Source: Bacillus sp. FJAT-14578
GTDB taxonomy: Bacteria; Bacillota; Bacilli; Bacillales; Bacillaceae_H
DNA: 64,000 bases
Direction of reading: 5' to 3'
Assembly (NCBI RefSeq): GCF_000504165.1
Contig: NZ_AYSE01000006.1
Location: 1-64,000, forward strand
The notes beneath the pieces were generated by a model. That model was not told the DNA's origin and ran no database searches. It saw only the letters and a program-made list of their open reading frames with translations. Shown in pieces: positions 25,915 to 34,271 of this stretch (positions are counted from its first letter, which is position 1; each line of letters opens with the position of its first letter). A program made the translations under genes and the position numbers.

Positions 25915-26745
25915 TCAGACGTTTACAACAATTTCTTTCATGTGCTGGATCGATTGCTTTGTGAAATCATCAAAAATATTGCTTTCACCGTTAAGTTCTG
26001 AAGCCATATATGGATTAGAGACGGCAGGTAAAAATTCCATCGTTATGTAACCTTTATAATTTGCATCATTCAGGAAAGAAATGACCGGTTTAAAATCGGT
26101 TTGGCCAAGGCCGGCAGCTTCCCTTGTGTTATCTGCAATATGGACGTGGGCAAGATACGGAGAAATTTTGTTTAAAGCCTCCGTCATGTTGCGTTCCTCG
26201 ATGCTCATGTGAAACAAATCCGCCATAATTCCTATGCCTTCTACATTCACTTCTTCAACAAACCTTACAGCTAAAGTGAGATTATTAACTAAATACGTTT
26301 CATAACGATTTAATGCTTCAATAGCCAGGGTGATTTCTTGTTCCTTCGCGTATTGTCCCGCTTCTTTGACACTTGAAATCGCATTATTCCATTCTTCCTC
26401 AAGAGTTGTTTCCGGACTAAGCTTTCCAACACATGTGGGAACGACAATCACTGTTGTAGCATTTAATGCTTTAGCTAAATCAATCGATTTTTTTACATAT
26501 TGGACCGCATTCTTTCTAATTATTTCATTCGATGAAGACAAATCTCTTTCAGGAGTATAAATGCCGCAAATCGAACTGCATTCCAAGTTGTACTCGTTTA
26601 ATAGTTGTTTCGTTTGATTGATATCGATTGTGTCAGGTTCACCAGCCAGTTCAACACCCTGGTAACCATATTTTTTCAATCTTTTTAAACTGTCTTCTAA
26701 GTTCTCATTTCCGTATATCCACTGTGTAACGCTGTATTTATACAC
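25915..26745 (-). CDS. TIM-barrel epimerase, D-tagatose/D-psicose 3-epimerase-like (first copy)
   Basis: This protein of about 276 aa is in the sugar epimerase TIM-barrel family. It has a glutamate in LAIEALNRYETYLVN, aspartate and histidine in MADLFHMSIEE, histidine in AHVHIADN and a late glutamate in ITMEFLP. These match the four metal/catalytic positions of ketose 3-epimerases. It probably epimerises a keto-sugar. The start is uncertain: GTG at 26745 has an AAGGGGTGAT site, whereas an ATG 18 bp further upstream overlaps that site. A related but clearly different paralogue is at 27953-28774. Confidence 0.82.
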   Translation of the reverse strand: MYKYSVTQWIYGNENLEDSLKRLKKYGYQGVELAGEPDTIDINQTKQLLNEYNLECSSICGIYTPERDLSSSNEIIRKNAVQYVKKSIDLAKALNATTVIVVPTCVGKLSPETTLEEEWNNAISSVKEAGQYAKEQEITLAIEALNRYETYLVNNLTLAVRFVEEVNVEGIGIMADLFHMSIEERNMTEALNKISPYLAHVHIADNTREAAGLGQTDFKPVISFLNDANYKGYITMEFLPAVSNPYMASELNGESNIFDDFTKQSIQHMKEIVVNV

Positions 26746-26854
26746 CAAATCACCCCTTAGCATAGAATTGTTATTTAGATATCTTAGCTGTCAGACTACA
26801 TTCAAAAGGGATAAAAGCGGAAGTGTACATTCCACTATTACCCCGTTAAAACCA

Positions 26855-27940
26855 TTAATCTTCACTTATATTAACTAAAATCTTGATCGTATCTTTATTT
26901 TTATCCGCCTCTTTGATTCCCTCTTCTAAATGATCTAACGTGATTGTTTTGCTAAAGATATCTTTAGGATTAAATCTCTTTGATGAAATGAGCTGTATTG
27001 CTTTAACCCAGGTTCCGTAAGTACCTGCATAAGAGCCGACAATTGTTAGCTCCTTACTAAAAATATCAAATGGAGCTATTTCCATTACTTTATCAGCAGG
27101 AGCTGCACCATAGGCAACTAGTGTTCCACCTTTTCTCACCATCTTTAAAGCTTGTTGATAGGTTGGGATTGCACCGACGACTTCAAATACAACATCTGCT
27201 CCTCTTCCGTCAGTTAGGTTATACACCTCTTGAACAGGATCTTTTTCTGATGCATCAACCACAAAGTCTACTCCTAAATCCTTTGCCTTTTGAAGACGTG
27301 TTTTATTCATTTCAGAAAGAATAACCTTGCTGGCACCATTTAACTTGGCCATAATCGCGTGTGCTAGTCCCATTGGGCCTGCACCAATGATTGCAACAAT
27401 ATCGCCCATCGTAACATTGGCTCTTTCTTGCCCTCTAATGACACATGCAAGCGGTTCGATATATGCGCCTTCTTCCCAGGTCATTCCTTCTGGCAATTGA
27501 TATACATTACTTTCAGGCGCTTTAACATATTCTGCAAAAGCTCCATTGATATGGACACCAAGCTGTGCAATGTTTTCACAAAACAGCTTTTGGCCTGTTC
27601 GACAATAGTAGCAGTTGCCGCAACTAATATTGATATCAGCCGTTACCCGGTCTCCTACCGCAACACTAGTAACTGATGATCCCACTTTTACCACTTCACC
27701 CGCAAATTCATGCCCTTGAATTAATGGCTTAGGAGCAGGAAAATGTCCGTTATAAATATGAGGGTCAGTTCCACATATTCCACAAGCTTTAACTTTGATT
27801 AGAACCTCATTCTCTTTTATTTCTGGGACAGGCACAGTCTCGATTTTTAGATTTTGAGTTGCATATGTAACAGCTGCTTTCATTTCCTTTAAAGTAAAAT
27901 TTCCCTCTAATTCCGGTTTGTTAGACAATTGTTGTGTCAT
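26855..27940 (-). CDS. Zinc-dependent medium-chain alcohol/polyol dehydrogenase
   Basis: This 361-aa MDR protein has the catalytic zinc site CGICGTDPHIYNG and GHEFAGEV, four structural-zinc cysteines in 'CGNCYYCRTGQKLFC', and a Rossmann motif IIGAGPMGLAH at about 190. It resembles sorbitol/threonine dehydrogenases and should oxidise a secondary hydroxyl with NAD(P). The ATG at 27940 follows AAGGAGG and lies 12 bp after the upstream TIM-barrel gene, so the two are probably co-translated. An extra 19 residues precede the usual MKA start of this family. The substrate is unknown. Confidence 0.87.
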   Translation of the reverse strand: MTQQLSNKPELEGNFTLKEMKAAVTYATQNLKIETVPVPEIKENEVLIKVKACGICGTDPHIYNGHFPAPKPLIQGHEFAGEVVKVGSSVTSVAVGDRVTADINISCGNCYYCRTGQKLFCENIAQLGVHINGAFAEYVKAPESNVYQLPEGMTWEEGAYIEPLACVIRGQERANVTMGDIVAIIGAGPMGLAHAIMAKLNGASKVILSEMNKTRLQKAKDLGVDFVVDASEKDPVQEVYNLTDGRGADVVFEVVGAIPTYQQALKMVRKGGTLVAYGAAPADKVMEIAPFDIFSKELTIVGSYAGTYGTWVKAIQLISSKRFNPKDIFSKTITLDHLEEGIKEADKNKDTIKILVNISED

Positions 27941-27952
27941 ATTACTGCCTCC

Positions 27953-28774
27953 TTAAAGATTAGCAAATAGTTTTTTTAGGAAAGTGATAGATTCTTCAGA
28001 GTATTGATCATAGAACTCTTCACATCTAATACCATTAAATGGATCGGCAAAGGCAGGTAATAGCTCCATCGTTAAATAACCGCTGTAATTGATATCTTTT
28101 AAAGCTTTTGCGATTGGGACAAAATCGATATGCCCTCTTCCCGGTGCTGCTCTATTACTATCTGCGATATGGAGATGATATAATTTATCGCCAGCCAACC
28201 GAATAGCATCAGCAATGTCTACTTCTTCGATATTCATATGGTACGTATCACCCATACACCCGACACTTGGTAAATCAACGCGTTTCACGAGTTCAAGAGA
28301 TTGTTCCATTCTATTAATTAAATAATTTTCATAACGATTCCATGGTTCAACAGTTATTCTGACTCCATGTTCTCCTGCATATGTACCTGCTTCTTTAAGC
28401 CCTTCCACAGCCCATGAGAGCTCAGTTTCCCTGTCTGCCTCCCCATAAATTTTCATACAAGCAGTCGGTGTTAAAGAAATACCGCCTGCACCAATTGTAC
28501 TTGCAAAATCTACGCAGCTTTTAAGATAGTCAATAGCATTTCTTCTAATGCGAGGATCACTAGACACTAAGTCTCTTTCGGTGTTATAAATGGCACAAAT
28601 GGTCGATGCTTCGATATTATATTTCGTTAGCAATTCCTTAATATGGTTCGCATCCATTTTATCGGGTTCGCCAACAAACTCTACACCGTCATAGCCAAAT
28701 TTAGCTAATCTAGCAATGCTTGTTTCAATATCTTCGCCTGCAAATACTAGTGTGTTATATGAAAACTTAATCAT
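27953..28774 (-). CDS. TIM-barrel epimerase, D-tagatose/D-psicose 3-epimerase-like (second copy)
   Basis: This 273-aa protein has the same catalytic layout as the protein at 25915-26745: glutamate in VEPWNRYENYLIN, aspartate/histidine in MGDTYHMNIEE, histidine in LYHLHIADSN and glutamate in LTMELLPAF. The two copies are diverged enough to suggest different substrates or successive steps. It follows the binding-protein gene of locus C by about 46 bp and precedes the zinc dehydrogenase by 12 bp. Confidence 0.83.
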   Translation of the reverse strand: MIKFSYNTLVFAGEDIETSIARLAKFGYDGVEFVGEPDKMDANHIKELLTKYNIEASTICAIYNTERDLVSSDPRIRRNAIDYLKSCVDFASTIGAGGISLTPTACMKIYGEADRETELSWAVEGLKEAGTYAGEHGVRITVEPWNRYENYLINRMEQSLELVKRVDLPSVGCMGDTYHMNIEEVDIADAIRLAGDKLYHLHIADSNRAAPGRGHIDFVPIAKALKDINYSGYLTMELLPAFADPFNGIRCEEFYDQYSEESITFLKKLFANL

Positions 28775-28820
28775 TCTTCTCTCCCCTTGCTCTTAAAATT
28801 AGTAAACTATTAGTTCATCA

Positions 28821-30005
28821 TTATTGTGCTGCGTTTTGAATGACCTCTGGAGCATCTTGACGGTAAGCCATTTTCCATGCTTCCAATACATTGTCTTTCG
28901 TTACTTTTAACCCTGGAACAGCAACAAATGGCGGTACTTCTTTCCCAAGCAATGCATGTCCAGCCAAAATCGCCTCTGCAATACCCTGATCATACGGCAG
29001 CTGAGCTCCAAGCCCTTTTACATTTCCGCCAGAAGCGATTTCTAACGCAACGTTCGTACCTAAATCAACCGTTGTGATGACTAAATCTTCTTTTCCATTT
29101 GAACGCGCAGCAGATAAAACGCCTTCAGCCGGCACATCCCAAATGGCAAATATTCCGTCTAAATCTTTGTGTTTCGCTAACATGGCTGAAGCTACTTTTT
29201 CTGCATCGTTTGGAGTTGTAATTCCGTTGCTAGCTACAATTTCAATATCTGGATATTTTTCTTTAAGAGTTTTTTCAACTGCTTCTCTGCGCTGATTGTT
29301 TACAAAGAAATCCACGTCATGGAAAATAACACCAACTTTTCCTTTTCCACCAAGCTGTTCACCTAAAATATCCCCTGCAGCCGCACCATTTCCATAATTG
29401 TCAGAAGCGACAACGCTTACATAATCCTTGCCAGCTTCCAATCCAGCAGGCATGCTATCCATAAATACTAATTTTATCCCAGCCGCTGCAGCTTTTTTAA
29501 ATGCTTCAGCTGTAGAAACAGGATCCACTGGCAAACTTACGATAATATCCGGATCTTTCGCCATTATTGTTTCGATATCAGCAATTTGTTTTTCTGGCTT
29601 AAATTGTCCATCTGTAACAGCGACTACTTCAATGCCCATTCTTTCAAATGCTGCTTTTAAGCCGTTAATTTGAGCGGTGGAATAGTCGTTACCGGCATAG
29701 TGCATGGCAATTGCGGCTTTATATTTACCTTCTTTAATTTTTTGAATTTCCTCTTCTGTCAGCTGAAAGTTCTTTGCGGAAACCGCAGTTTCTCCATGAG
29801 GTCCTTTACTTAATATTTCTTGGTCACCTGATATCTCTGGGTTAATGGTTAATGGTCCTGAACTCGGAAGCTCTACTGCTTTTACAGCGGTATTTTCTTT
29901 ACTGCCGCTATCCGCCGAATTTGAAGAAGTTTGGTTACCGCAACCAGCAAGTGCAACACAACCGCTTAATAGTATGGTCATTAACAACGAAGATTTTCTT
30001 TTCAT
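28821..30005 (-). CDS. RbsB-like sugar-binding lipoprotein (locus C)
   Basis: This 394-aa paralogue of the protein at 7757-8938 has a signal peptide, lipobox VALAGCGN with Cys22, a Ser/Asn-rich linker and a type 1 binding fold that aligns end to end. It heads the locus C operon, which has no ABC ATPase or permease. It therefore probably docks on the locus A importer or another CUT2 importer elsewhere. Differences cluster in the segment around 'NNQRREAVEK' and the following loop, so the ligand may be related but not identical. A GGGGGATC site precedes the ATG. Confidence 0.88.
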   Translation of the reverse strand: MKRKSSLLMTILLSGCVALAGCGNQTSSNSADSGSKENTAVKAVELPSSGPLTINPEISGDQEILSKGPHGETAVSAKNFQLTEEEIQKIKEGKYKAAIAMHYAGNDYSTAQINGLKAAFERMGIEVVAVTDGQFKPEKQIADIETIMAKDPDIIVSLPVDPVSTAEAFKKAAAAGIKLVFMDSMPAGLEAGKDYVSVVASDNYGNGAAAGDILGEQLGGKGKVGVIFHDVDFFVNNQRREAVEKTLKEKYPDIEIVASNGITTPNDAEKVASAMLAKHKDLDGIFAIWDVPAEGVLSAARSNGKEDLVITTVDLGTNVALEIASGGNVKGLGAQLPYDQGIAEAILAGHALLGKEVPPFVAVPGLKVTKDNVLEAWKMAYRQDAPEVIQNAAQ

Positions 30006-30035
30006 AAGGATCCCCCTCTTTTTCTGTTCATGATT

Positions 30036-30143
30036 AAATTTGCTTTACCATTTCGAAGCTTGATAAAGATTTTTTATCGAAGTCACTCCGGCAGGGTACC
30101 CTACAACCCCGCTCCACGTATTTGTTTGATATCCAAATTTCAT
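30036..30143 (-). pseudogene. LgdB2/IolE-like gene remnant (locus C)
   Basis: About 25 N-terminal codons (MKFGYQTNTWSGVVGYPAGV) with the GGAGGAGAAAC site intact are fused to a few C-terminal codons. The middle of the gene is gone. The remnant sits exactly where loci A and B carry the intact TIM-barrel gene, which shows that locus C was built from a copy of the same regulatory region. Confidence 0.82.
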
Positions 30144-30256
30144 TGTTTCTCCTCCGCTTTCGAACAAATTACATGATGTATCCATAACGGAAGCCCATCA
30201 CCTCCCCTAAATGACAATCCATTTTGAAATAAAAAAAGTTATTAAGTAGTATTATT

Positions 30257-30270
30257 TGTAATCGGTTACA
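30257..30270. promoter_or_regulatory. LacI-type operator C1
   Basis: TGTAATCGGTTACA, one base off the perfect palindrome, upstream of the decayed TIM-barrel start. Confidence 0.65.
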
Positions 30271-30332
30271 TATTATCTTAATTTAACACTATAACTCCCC
30301 TTTTAATCGGAATATAAGTTGTGCTAAACATT

Positions 30333-30346
30333 TATAATCGGCTGCA
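30333..30346. promoter_or_regulatory. Degenerate operator C2
   Basis: TATAATCGGCTGCA keeps the central pattern but has several changed bases. It lies 76 bp from C1 and 76 bp from C3. Confidence 0.4.
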
Positions 30347-30408
30347 CTTTATTCAAAAATTCTTGTCATTTTACGACTTTCTTTTTCTTTTCTTCTCTAT
30401 AAACGGAT

Positions 30409-30422
30409 TGTAATCGGTTACA
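30409..30422. promoter_or_regulatory. LacI-type operator C3
   Basis: TGTAATCGGTTACA. Its flanks match the lacI-start operators at 11198 and 24384, although the lacI coding sequence itself is absent from locus C. Confidence 0.65.
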
Positions 30423-30543
30423 ATGTTGTTGTCTAATCGAATTCAGACATGAGTTTCTACCATTTGACCCCATTTTCTCTCCTGTTGAACGTAGATTGCA
30501 TCCTTATAAACAAAAAAACTAAAAAATTAAAAAAATTAAAAAA

Positions 30544-30563
30544 CTCAGCAATCACTCGCTGAG
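30544..30563 (-). terminator. Terminator hairpin
   Basis: CTCAGC and GCTGAG stem followed on the minus strand by TTTTTTAATTTTTT. The same CTCAGCAAT hairpin appears near 24520 and 34245. Confidence 0.6.
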
Positions 30564-30652
30564 ACATTCAAAAGGTTTCCCGAAAATGTGAAGGCTGTCT
30601 GCTAAGTGCGGACAGCCTAATCTATATAGAAATATTTAGTTTTATATACTTA

Positions 30653-30727
30653 TTAGGAAGATGTACCAGCTGCACCAAATTGTCCGGATAATTGTTGTTG
30701 AGCCGCAGTCGCAAGTCGCTTTGTGAT
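30653..30727 (-). other. Possible tiny ORF lacking a normal start
   Basis: An AAAGGAGG site is followed at proper spacing by ATC and an open frame of 24 codons (TKRLATAAQQQLSGQFGAAG, stop). With ATC instead of ATG it is either a decayed small gene or chance. No family is recognised. The rest of 30430-30855 shows only the terminator and a second small hairpin (GGCTGTC...GACAGCC) near 30588-30615. Confidence 0.2.
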
Positions 30728-30855
30728 CTATCGCTTCCTCCTTTCTATTTCGTACGTTTTCAGCCGAACCTGCAAATGCAAAAGACAAAAGTCGATACTG
30801 GACTTTCAAATAGCTTTTAATGAAAAAGATTCGTTCATTTTAATTTTTAGATATG

Positions 30856-30907
30856 AAGGAAACTTCCATCAGTGGGGTCTTACTGCCCGTTAGAGCGGGA
30901 TAAAAAA
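30856..30907 (-). repeat. Short deleted copy of the IS200/IS605-like end repeat
   Basis: Read on the minus strand: TTTATCCCGCTCTAACGGGC, then AGTAAGACCCCACTGATGGA and AGTTTCC. It joins the left part of the 19073-19294 element directly to its right part, the middle being deleted between two CCCC-AC stretches. Confidence 0.6.
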
Positions 30908-30974
30908 GTAGTCTATTGTTAATATTAAAAGAGTGCTGGCACCAGTACAAAATAAATTTTAAGGGGAGTTTTAT

Positions 30975-31217
30975 ATGTCTAAGCACCAATCACAACAAGC
31001 AAACAATCAAGGTAATCCAGTCTTACAGTCTCAACAATCAATCATTGACACATTTCAAGACATTGTAGGACAGGCGCAAGTCGATCTTGCCCAAGCTCAA
31101 GCTGGAGGAACTGAAGGTTCTATTAAGAAACATCAAGAACATCTTAATCAAGCGCAGACACAATTAACACAAGCCCAGACTGCTTATAATAATACTGCTG
31201 AACAAATTCAAGAGTAA
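30975..31217 (+). CDS. Small glutamine-rich coiled-coil protein
   Basis: This 80-aa, cysteine-free, highly hydrophilic protein has about one-quarter glutamine. An N-terminal disordered stretch is followed by a heptad-like helix (VGQAQVDLAQAQ and LNQAQTQLTQAQTAYNN). It follows a GGGGAG site and ends just before a good terminator, so it is a real single-gene unit. Composition and neighbouring coat genes suggest a spore or stress protein, but no family is recognised. Confidence 0.65.
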   Translation: MSKHQSQQANNQGNPVLQSQQSIIDTFQDIVGQAQVDLAQAQAGGTEGSIKKHQEHLNQAQTQLTQAQTAYNNTAEQIQE

Positions 31218-31265
31218 ACGAATCAGATAGAGTGAAACTTCATTCAGTTAATACGTGATAAATTC

Positions 31266-31299
31266 AATAAGTTATCCACATAAGGATAGCTTATTTTTT
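31266..31299 (+). terminator. Rho-independent terminator
   Basis: AATAAGTTATCC pairs with GGATAGCTTATT (one G-U pair) and is followed by TTTTTT, 48 bp after the stop of the small glutamine-rich gene. Confidence 0.85.
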
Positions 31300-31489
31300 C
31301 AGGTACTTTTTACTTCATATTTAGTCGGGTTATGCTCTTTGCAAATAGTCGTGTCGTCTTTTATTTATATGCCTAAGAGGAATGACAGTGGAGTATTTCT
31401 GCATTAGTTAAAAATCAACCCCCAGCGATAACAAAGCCATTCAAAAAATGAAATGTGACCCAATTGAACTATACAAACAAAAAGATATA

Positions 31490-31538
31490 ATAAAACCCAG
31501 ACTTGAAATTTCATTCTTAGTTTCAGGTCTGGATTTAT
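31490..31538. terminator. Terminator of the adhB operon
   Basis: CCAGACTTGAAA and TTTCAGGTCTGG form a 12-bp perfect stem flanked by A/T-rich arms, 91 bp after the adhB stop. It may act in both directions. The rest of 31300-31628 shows no gene. Confidence 0.7.
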
Positions 31539-31628
31539 TTAGTGAGCTATTAAACCGTGAATAATGAAACCTATTTTTATATACACAACATCTACGTTTG
31601 TCTCGTTTATGAAAGCGATGTAAAACGT

Positions 31629-32765
31629 TTATGGCTTAAGAACGACTTTAATACACCCATCCGTTCTTGTGTCAAACACTTCATATCCATGTTTAGCTTG
31701 ATCCAACGGCAACACATGTGTCACAACGTCACCTGGATCAACCTTGCCTTCGGCGACCAAATTATAAAGGTGCGGCATAATCGGGATAACCGGTGCCTGT
31801 CCCATCCTGAGATCCACGTTCCGCTGGAATAGATCCCCAAGCGGGAAACCATTATAACGCCCGCCGTAAACACCTGTTATTTGAATCGTTCCAGCTTTAC
31901 GTACTGCTTGGGAAGCAATAACGATACCACCCATCGCTCCGCCATGAAGCTTCAAACCAGTTGCAAGAAATTCCATCGGTGTCATCTTCCCGCTCATTCC
32001 GGAACAGTCGATCACGACATCCGCTCCACCTTGTGTAATCTCTTTTAAGTAATTTCCTATGTTTTCCTGCTGTTCAAAATTGACAATTTCGACATTATTG
32101 GTCCGTTTTGCATGCTGTAAACGGTAGTCAAGATAATCGACAGCAATGACTCTTTTCGCTCCTTTTAGCCAGGCGAATTTTTGCGCAAGCAATCCAACAG
32201 GGCCACAGCCTAAAATGATGACAGTATCATCGGCTTTAACACCGGCGTGGTCGACACTCCAATATGCTGTTGACGCGGCATCGGCAAGTGTTACTAATTT
32301 TTCATCGTCCACTTCACAGTCATCCGGAATTTTGAACGGTGTAAAATTTCCGTAGGGAACTCGCATGTATTGCGCTTGTCCTCCGGCAAAACCGCCGGTT
32401 GTTTCGGAATAGCCGAAAAACCCTCCCATTTCTCCATGGGGATTCGAATTGTCACATTGGCTTGTAATATCGTGTTTACAATACCAACATTCGCCGCAGC
32501 TGACGTTAAACGGGATGATGACTCTATCTCCCTTTTTAACTTTAGTAACGTCTGGACCTACTTCTTCGACAATTCCCATCGGCTCATGGCCGATTACATA
32601 GTCTGTAGGCATGTTGGGAATCATCGCATGAATCAAATGCAAATCGGAGCCGCAAATCGCTGAAGTTGTAACTTTGATGATGATATCGTCTGGGTTTTTA
32701 ATTTCGGGATCTTTTACCTCTTTAACCTGCACATTTTTAATTCCTTGATACGTAACGGCTTTCAT
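31629..32765 (-). CDS. adhB: Zinc-dependent alcohol dehydrogenase, AdhB/formaldehyde dehydrogenase-like
   Basis: This 378-aa MDR protein is of the glutathione-independent formaldehyde dehydrogenase-like branch. It has the catalytic zinc site CGSDLHLIH and GHEPMGIVEEVG, structural cysteines in 'CGECWYCKHDITSQC', and Rossmann motif ILGCGPVGLLA. The long 'PHGEMGGFFGYSETTGGFAG' loop is typical of the AdhB group. It ends an operon with two CotF-like coat genes (18-bp and 15-bp spacing), the arrangement found in the B. subtilis yra/adhB region. The substrate is probably an aldehyde or alcohol handled during sporulation or stress. Confidence 0.85.
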   Translation of the reverse strand: MKAVTYQGIKNVQVKEVKDPEIKNPDDIIIKVTTSAICGSDLHLIHAMIPNMPTDYVIGHEPMGIVEEVGPDVTKVKKGDRVIIPFNVSCGECWYCKHDITSQCDNSNPHGEMGGFFGYSETTGGFAGGQAQYMRVPYGNFTPFKIPDDCEVDDEKLVTLADAASTAYWSVDHAGVKADDTVIILGCGPVGLLAQKFAWLKGAKRVIAVDYLDYRLQHAKRTNNVEIVNFEQQENIGNYLKEITQGGADVVIDCSGMSGKMTPMEFLATGLKLHGGAMGGIVIASQAVRKAGTIQITGVYGGRYNGFPLGDLFQRNVDLRMGQAPVIPIMPHLYNLVAEGKVDPGDVVTHVLPLDQAKHGYEVFDTRTDGCIKVVLKP

Positions 32766-32782
32766 GTTTGATTTCTCCTCTT

Positions 32783-33145
32783 TTATTTATTTGGTGTTGC
32801 GAACATTCCAAGTCGATCTGTATCGTTAGGAAAGAGCGGCATACCGGCAATTTTAACCGCAGTCTCAGCTGCTTTTACATCCAATGGAAATTGTTCGTTA
32901 ACGTCATACGGATGAAGCCAGCCCTTGTTAATCATGAGCTGGGATATTTCCCCGTGTAAGTCAATTGCGGCTTCCATTTGATTGCGTAAAACGCTTCTGA
33001 GCTCAGGGCTTGAAGTTTCTGTTATAGCCATCGCATAATTTCTCACCCCGTTTTTCACCGTCAACAAAAAATCCATTGCGAATGCGGAATCCGCAAGATT
33101 GGGCATCCCTTCAGCATTTCTTGGGTCCAAATAATCATTGTTCAT
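32783..33145 (-). CDS. CotF-like spore coat protein, YraF type
   Basis: This 120-aa coat-protein F family member has a four-helix ferritin-like core (SAFAMDFLLTVKNGVRNYAMA, 'LRSVLRNQMEAAIDLHGEI', MINKGWLHPYDVNEQ). It resembles YraF/YraD of B. subtilis. I choose the ATG at 33145 because GGAGGTG lies 6 bases upstream; a frame 15 bp longer has no site. It is paired with a short partner gene upstream and adhB downstream, and a second such pair is encoded divergently at 33631-34133. Confidence 0.83.
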   Translation of the reverse strand: MNNDYLDPRNAEGMPNLADSAFAMDFLLTVKNGVRNYAMAITETSSPELRSVLRNQMEAAIDLHGEISQLMINKGWLHPYDVNEQFPLDVKAAETAVKIAGMPLFPNDTDRLGMFATPNK

Positions 33146-33160
33146 CTTTTTCACCTCCAA

Positions 33161-33376
33161 TTATTGTAGTTTGGCTGTTTTAGCTTTTGAGTATAAAGTA
33201 AGAAGTTCATTCACATCTTTAATGGATTGTTGTACGTCTTTTTCCATTAACGCTTTCAAATCATTATCAAAGCATAATCCTTGCATCAATTTCGATCTGA
33301 GTAGGCATATCGTTTTAAAGTTGAGGATTTCATGTGTTTCCATCGATTCATGAAATGCTAATTCATTTTGTTCCAT
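33161..33376 (-). CDS. Short CotF-like partner protein, YraG/YraE type
   Basis: This 71-aa helical protein has the motif HESMETHEILNFKTICL, which corresponds to HETLEVHELLTFKNLCL in the protein at 33631-33834. It is the N-terminal-half partner of the following CotF-like protein. GGAGGTG precedes the ATG. The region up to 33630 is a divergent promoter region without another gene. Confidence 0.78.
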   Translation of the reverse strand: MEQNELAFHESMETHEILNFKTICLLRSKLMQGLCFDNDLKALMEKDVQQSIKDVNELLTLYSKAKTAKLQ

Positions 33377-33630
33377 ATGGTCACCTCCGAATTCTTTAAC
33401 AAAGGTATTTTCTCCTTACGACGCTGTCTTTTATACAAGGAAACACGGACACATGAATATATATCAATCTTCTACGGAATCAAGGCTTTTTTTTAACATT
33501 AATTTTGCCGGCATTAGGCGAGCCTTTTTAATGATTAGTGAGGAAAATGGGGGCTATGCCCATAATGAATAAGAAAGCCTCTAATACGTAATATAAATAG
33601 GTAAATGATCATTATTAGGGAGTGAAAGTA

Positions 33631-33834
33631 ATGACAAAATACTTGGGGCTTCATGAAACGCTTGAAGTTCATGAATTATTGACCTTTAAAAATCTTTGTT
33701 TAACAAAAGCCTCTACTATGATGGGATTGGTACAAGATGCGGAATTGAAAACTCTTCTTTCAGAGGATGTTAGCAGAGGACAACAACAGATTGAACGATT
33801 ACAGGAACATTTAACAAATGGGAGGGAGCATTAA
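33631..33834 (+). CDS. Short CotF-like partner protein, YraE type
   Basis: This 67-aa helical protein (LGLHETLEVHELLTFKNLCL) matches the YraE/YraG group. The ATG at 33631 is preceded by TAGGGAGTG; a GTG three codons upstream overlaps that site. Its stop overlaps the next start by one base (TAATG), so the two are translationally coupled. Confidence 0.8.
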   Translation: MTKYLGLHETLEVHELLTFKNLCLTKASTMMGLVQDAELKTLLSEDVSRGQQQIERLQEHLTNGREH

Positions 33835-34133
33835 TGACTAATTTTTTGCAAAACATGGCTGGTATGGGTGGAATGACAGACCAAGTGATAGCAACTGATT
33901 TTTTAATCTCTGCAAAGTCAGGGGTGATTAATACCGCTATGGCTGTAACAGAAGCAGCCACTCCAGAATTAAGGGCAACATTACGAGAGCAGTTATCTTC
34001 CGCTATTGATACACATGAAAAAATAAGTAATTATATGATTTCTAAGGGGTACTACCATCCGCATAATTTAAGTGAGCAATTACAGGTAGATATAGGTGCT
34101 ACACAAACAGCACTAAATCTTGCTCAGCAATAA
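33834..34133 (+). CDS. CotF-like spore coat protein, YraD type
   Basis: This 99-aa CotF-family protein has helices TDFLISAKSGVINTAMAVTE and LREQLSSAIDTHEKIS and a C-terminal MISKGYYHPHNLSEQL. It is colinear with the protein at 32783-33145 from its second helix on. A GGGAGGG site precedes the ATG. Together with the preceding gene it forms a two-gene operon ending in a terminator. Confidence 0.83.
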   Translation: MTNFLQNMAGMGGMTDQVIATDFLISAKSGVINTAMAVTEAATPELRATLREQLSSAIDTHEKISNYMISKGYYHPHNLSEQLQVDIGATQTALNLAQQ

Positions 34134-34142
34134 CTTATATTT

Positions 34143-34171
34143 AGGAGAACTGTGGCTTGTTCTCCTTTTTT
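34143..34171 (+). terminator. Terminator after the CotF-like pair
   Basis: AGGAGAAC and GTTCTCCT stem followed by TTTTTT, 10 bp after the yraD-like stop. Confidence 0.85.
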
Positions 34172-34235
34172 CATTTAGTTTGATAGCCGGAAGCTTTCAG
34201 GTTCTCGGGGAATTCTTTAAGTTTCTGGACATGAC

Positions 34236-34264
34236 GAAAAAGCTCAGCAATAATTACTGAGCTT
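34236..34264 (-). terminator. Terminator after the kinase/response-regulator operon
   Basis: On the minus strand AAGCTCAG and CTGAGCTT pair and are followed by TTTTT. It lies 8 bp after the LytTR regulator stop. Confidence 0.85.
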
Positions 34265-34271
34265 CGATCAT

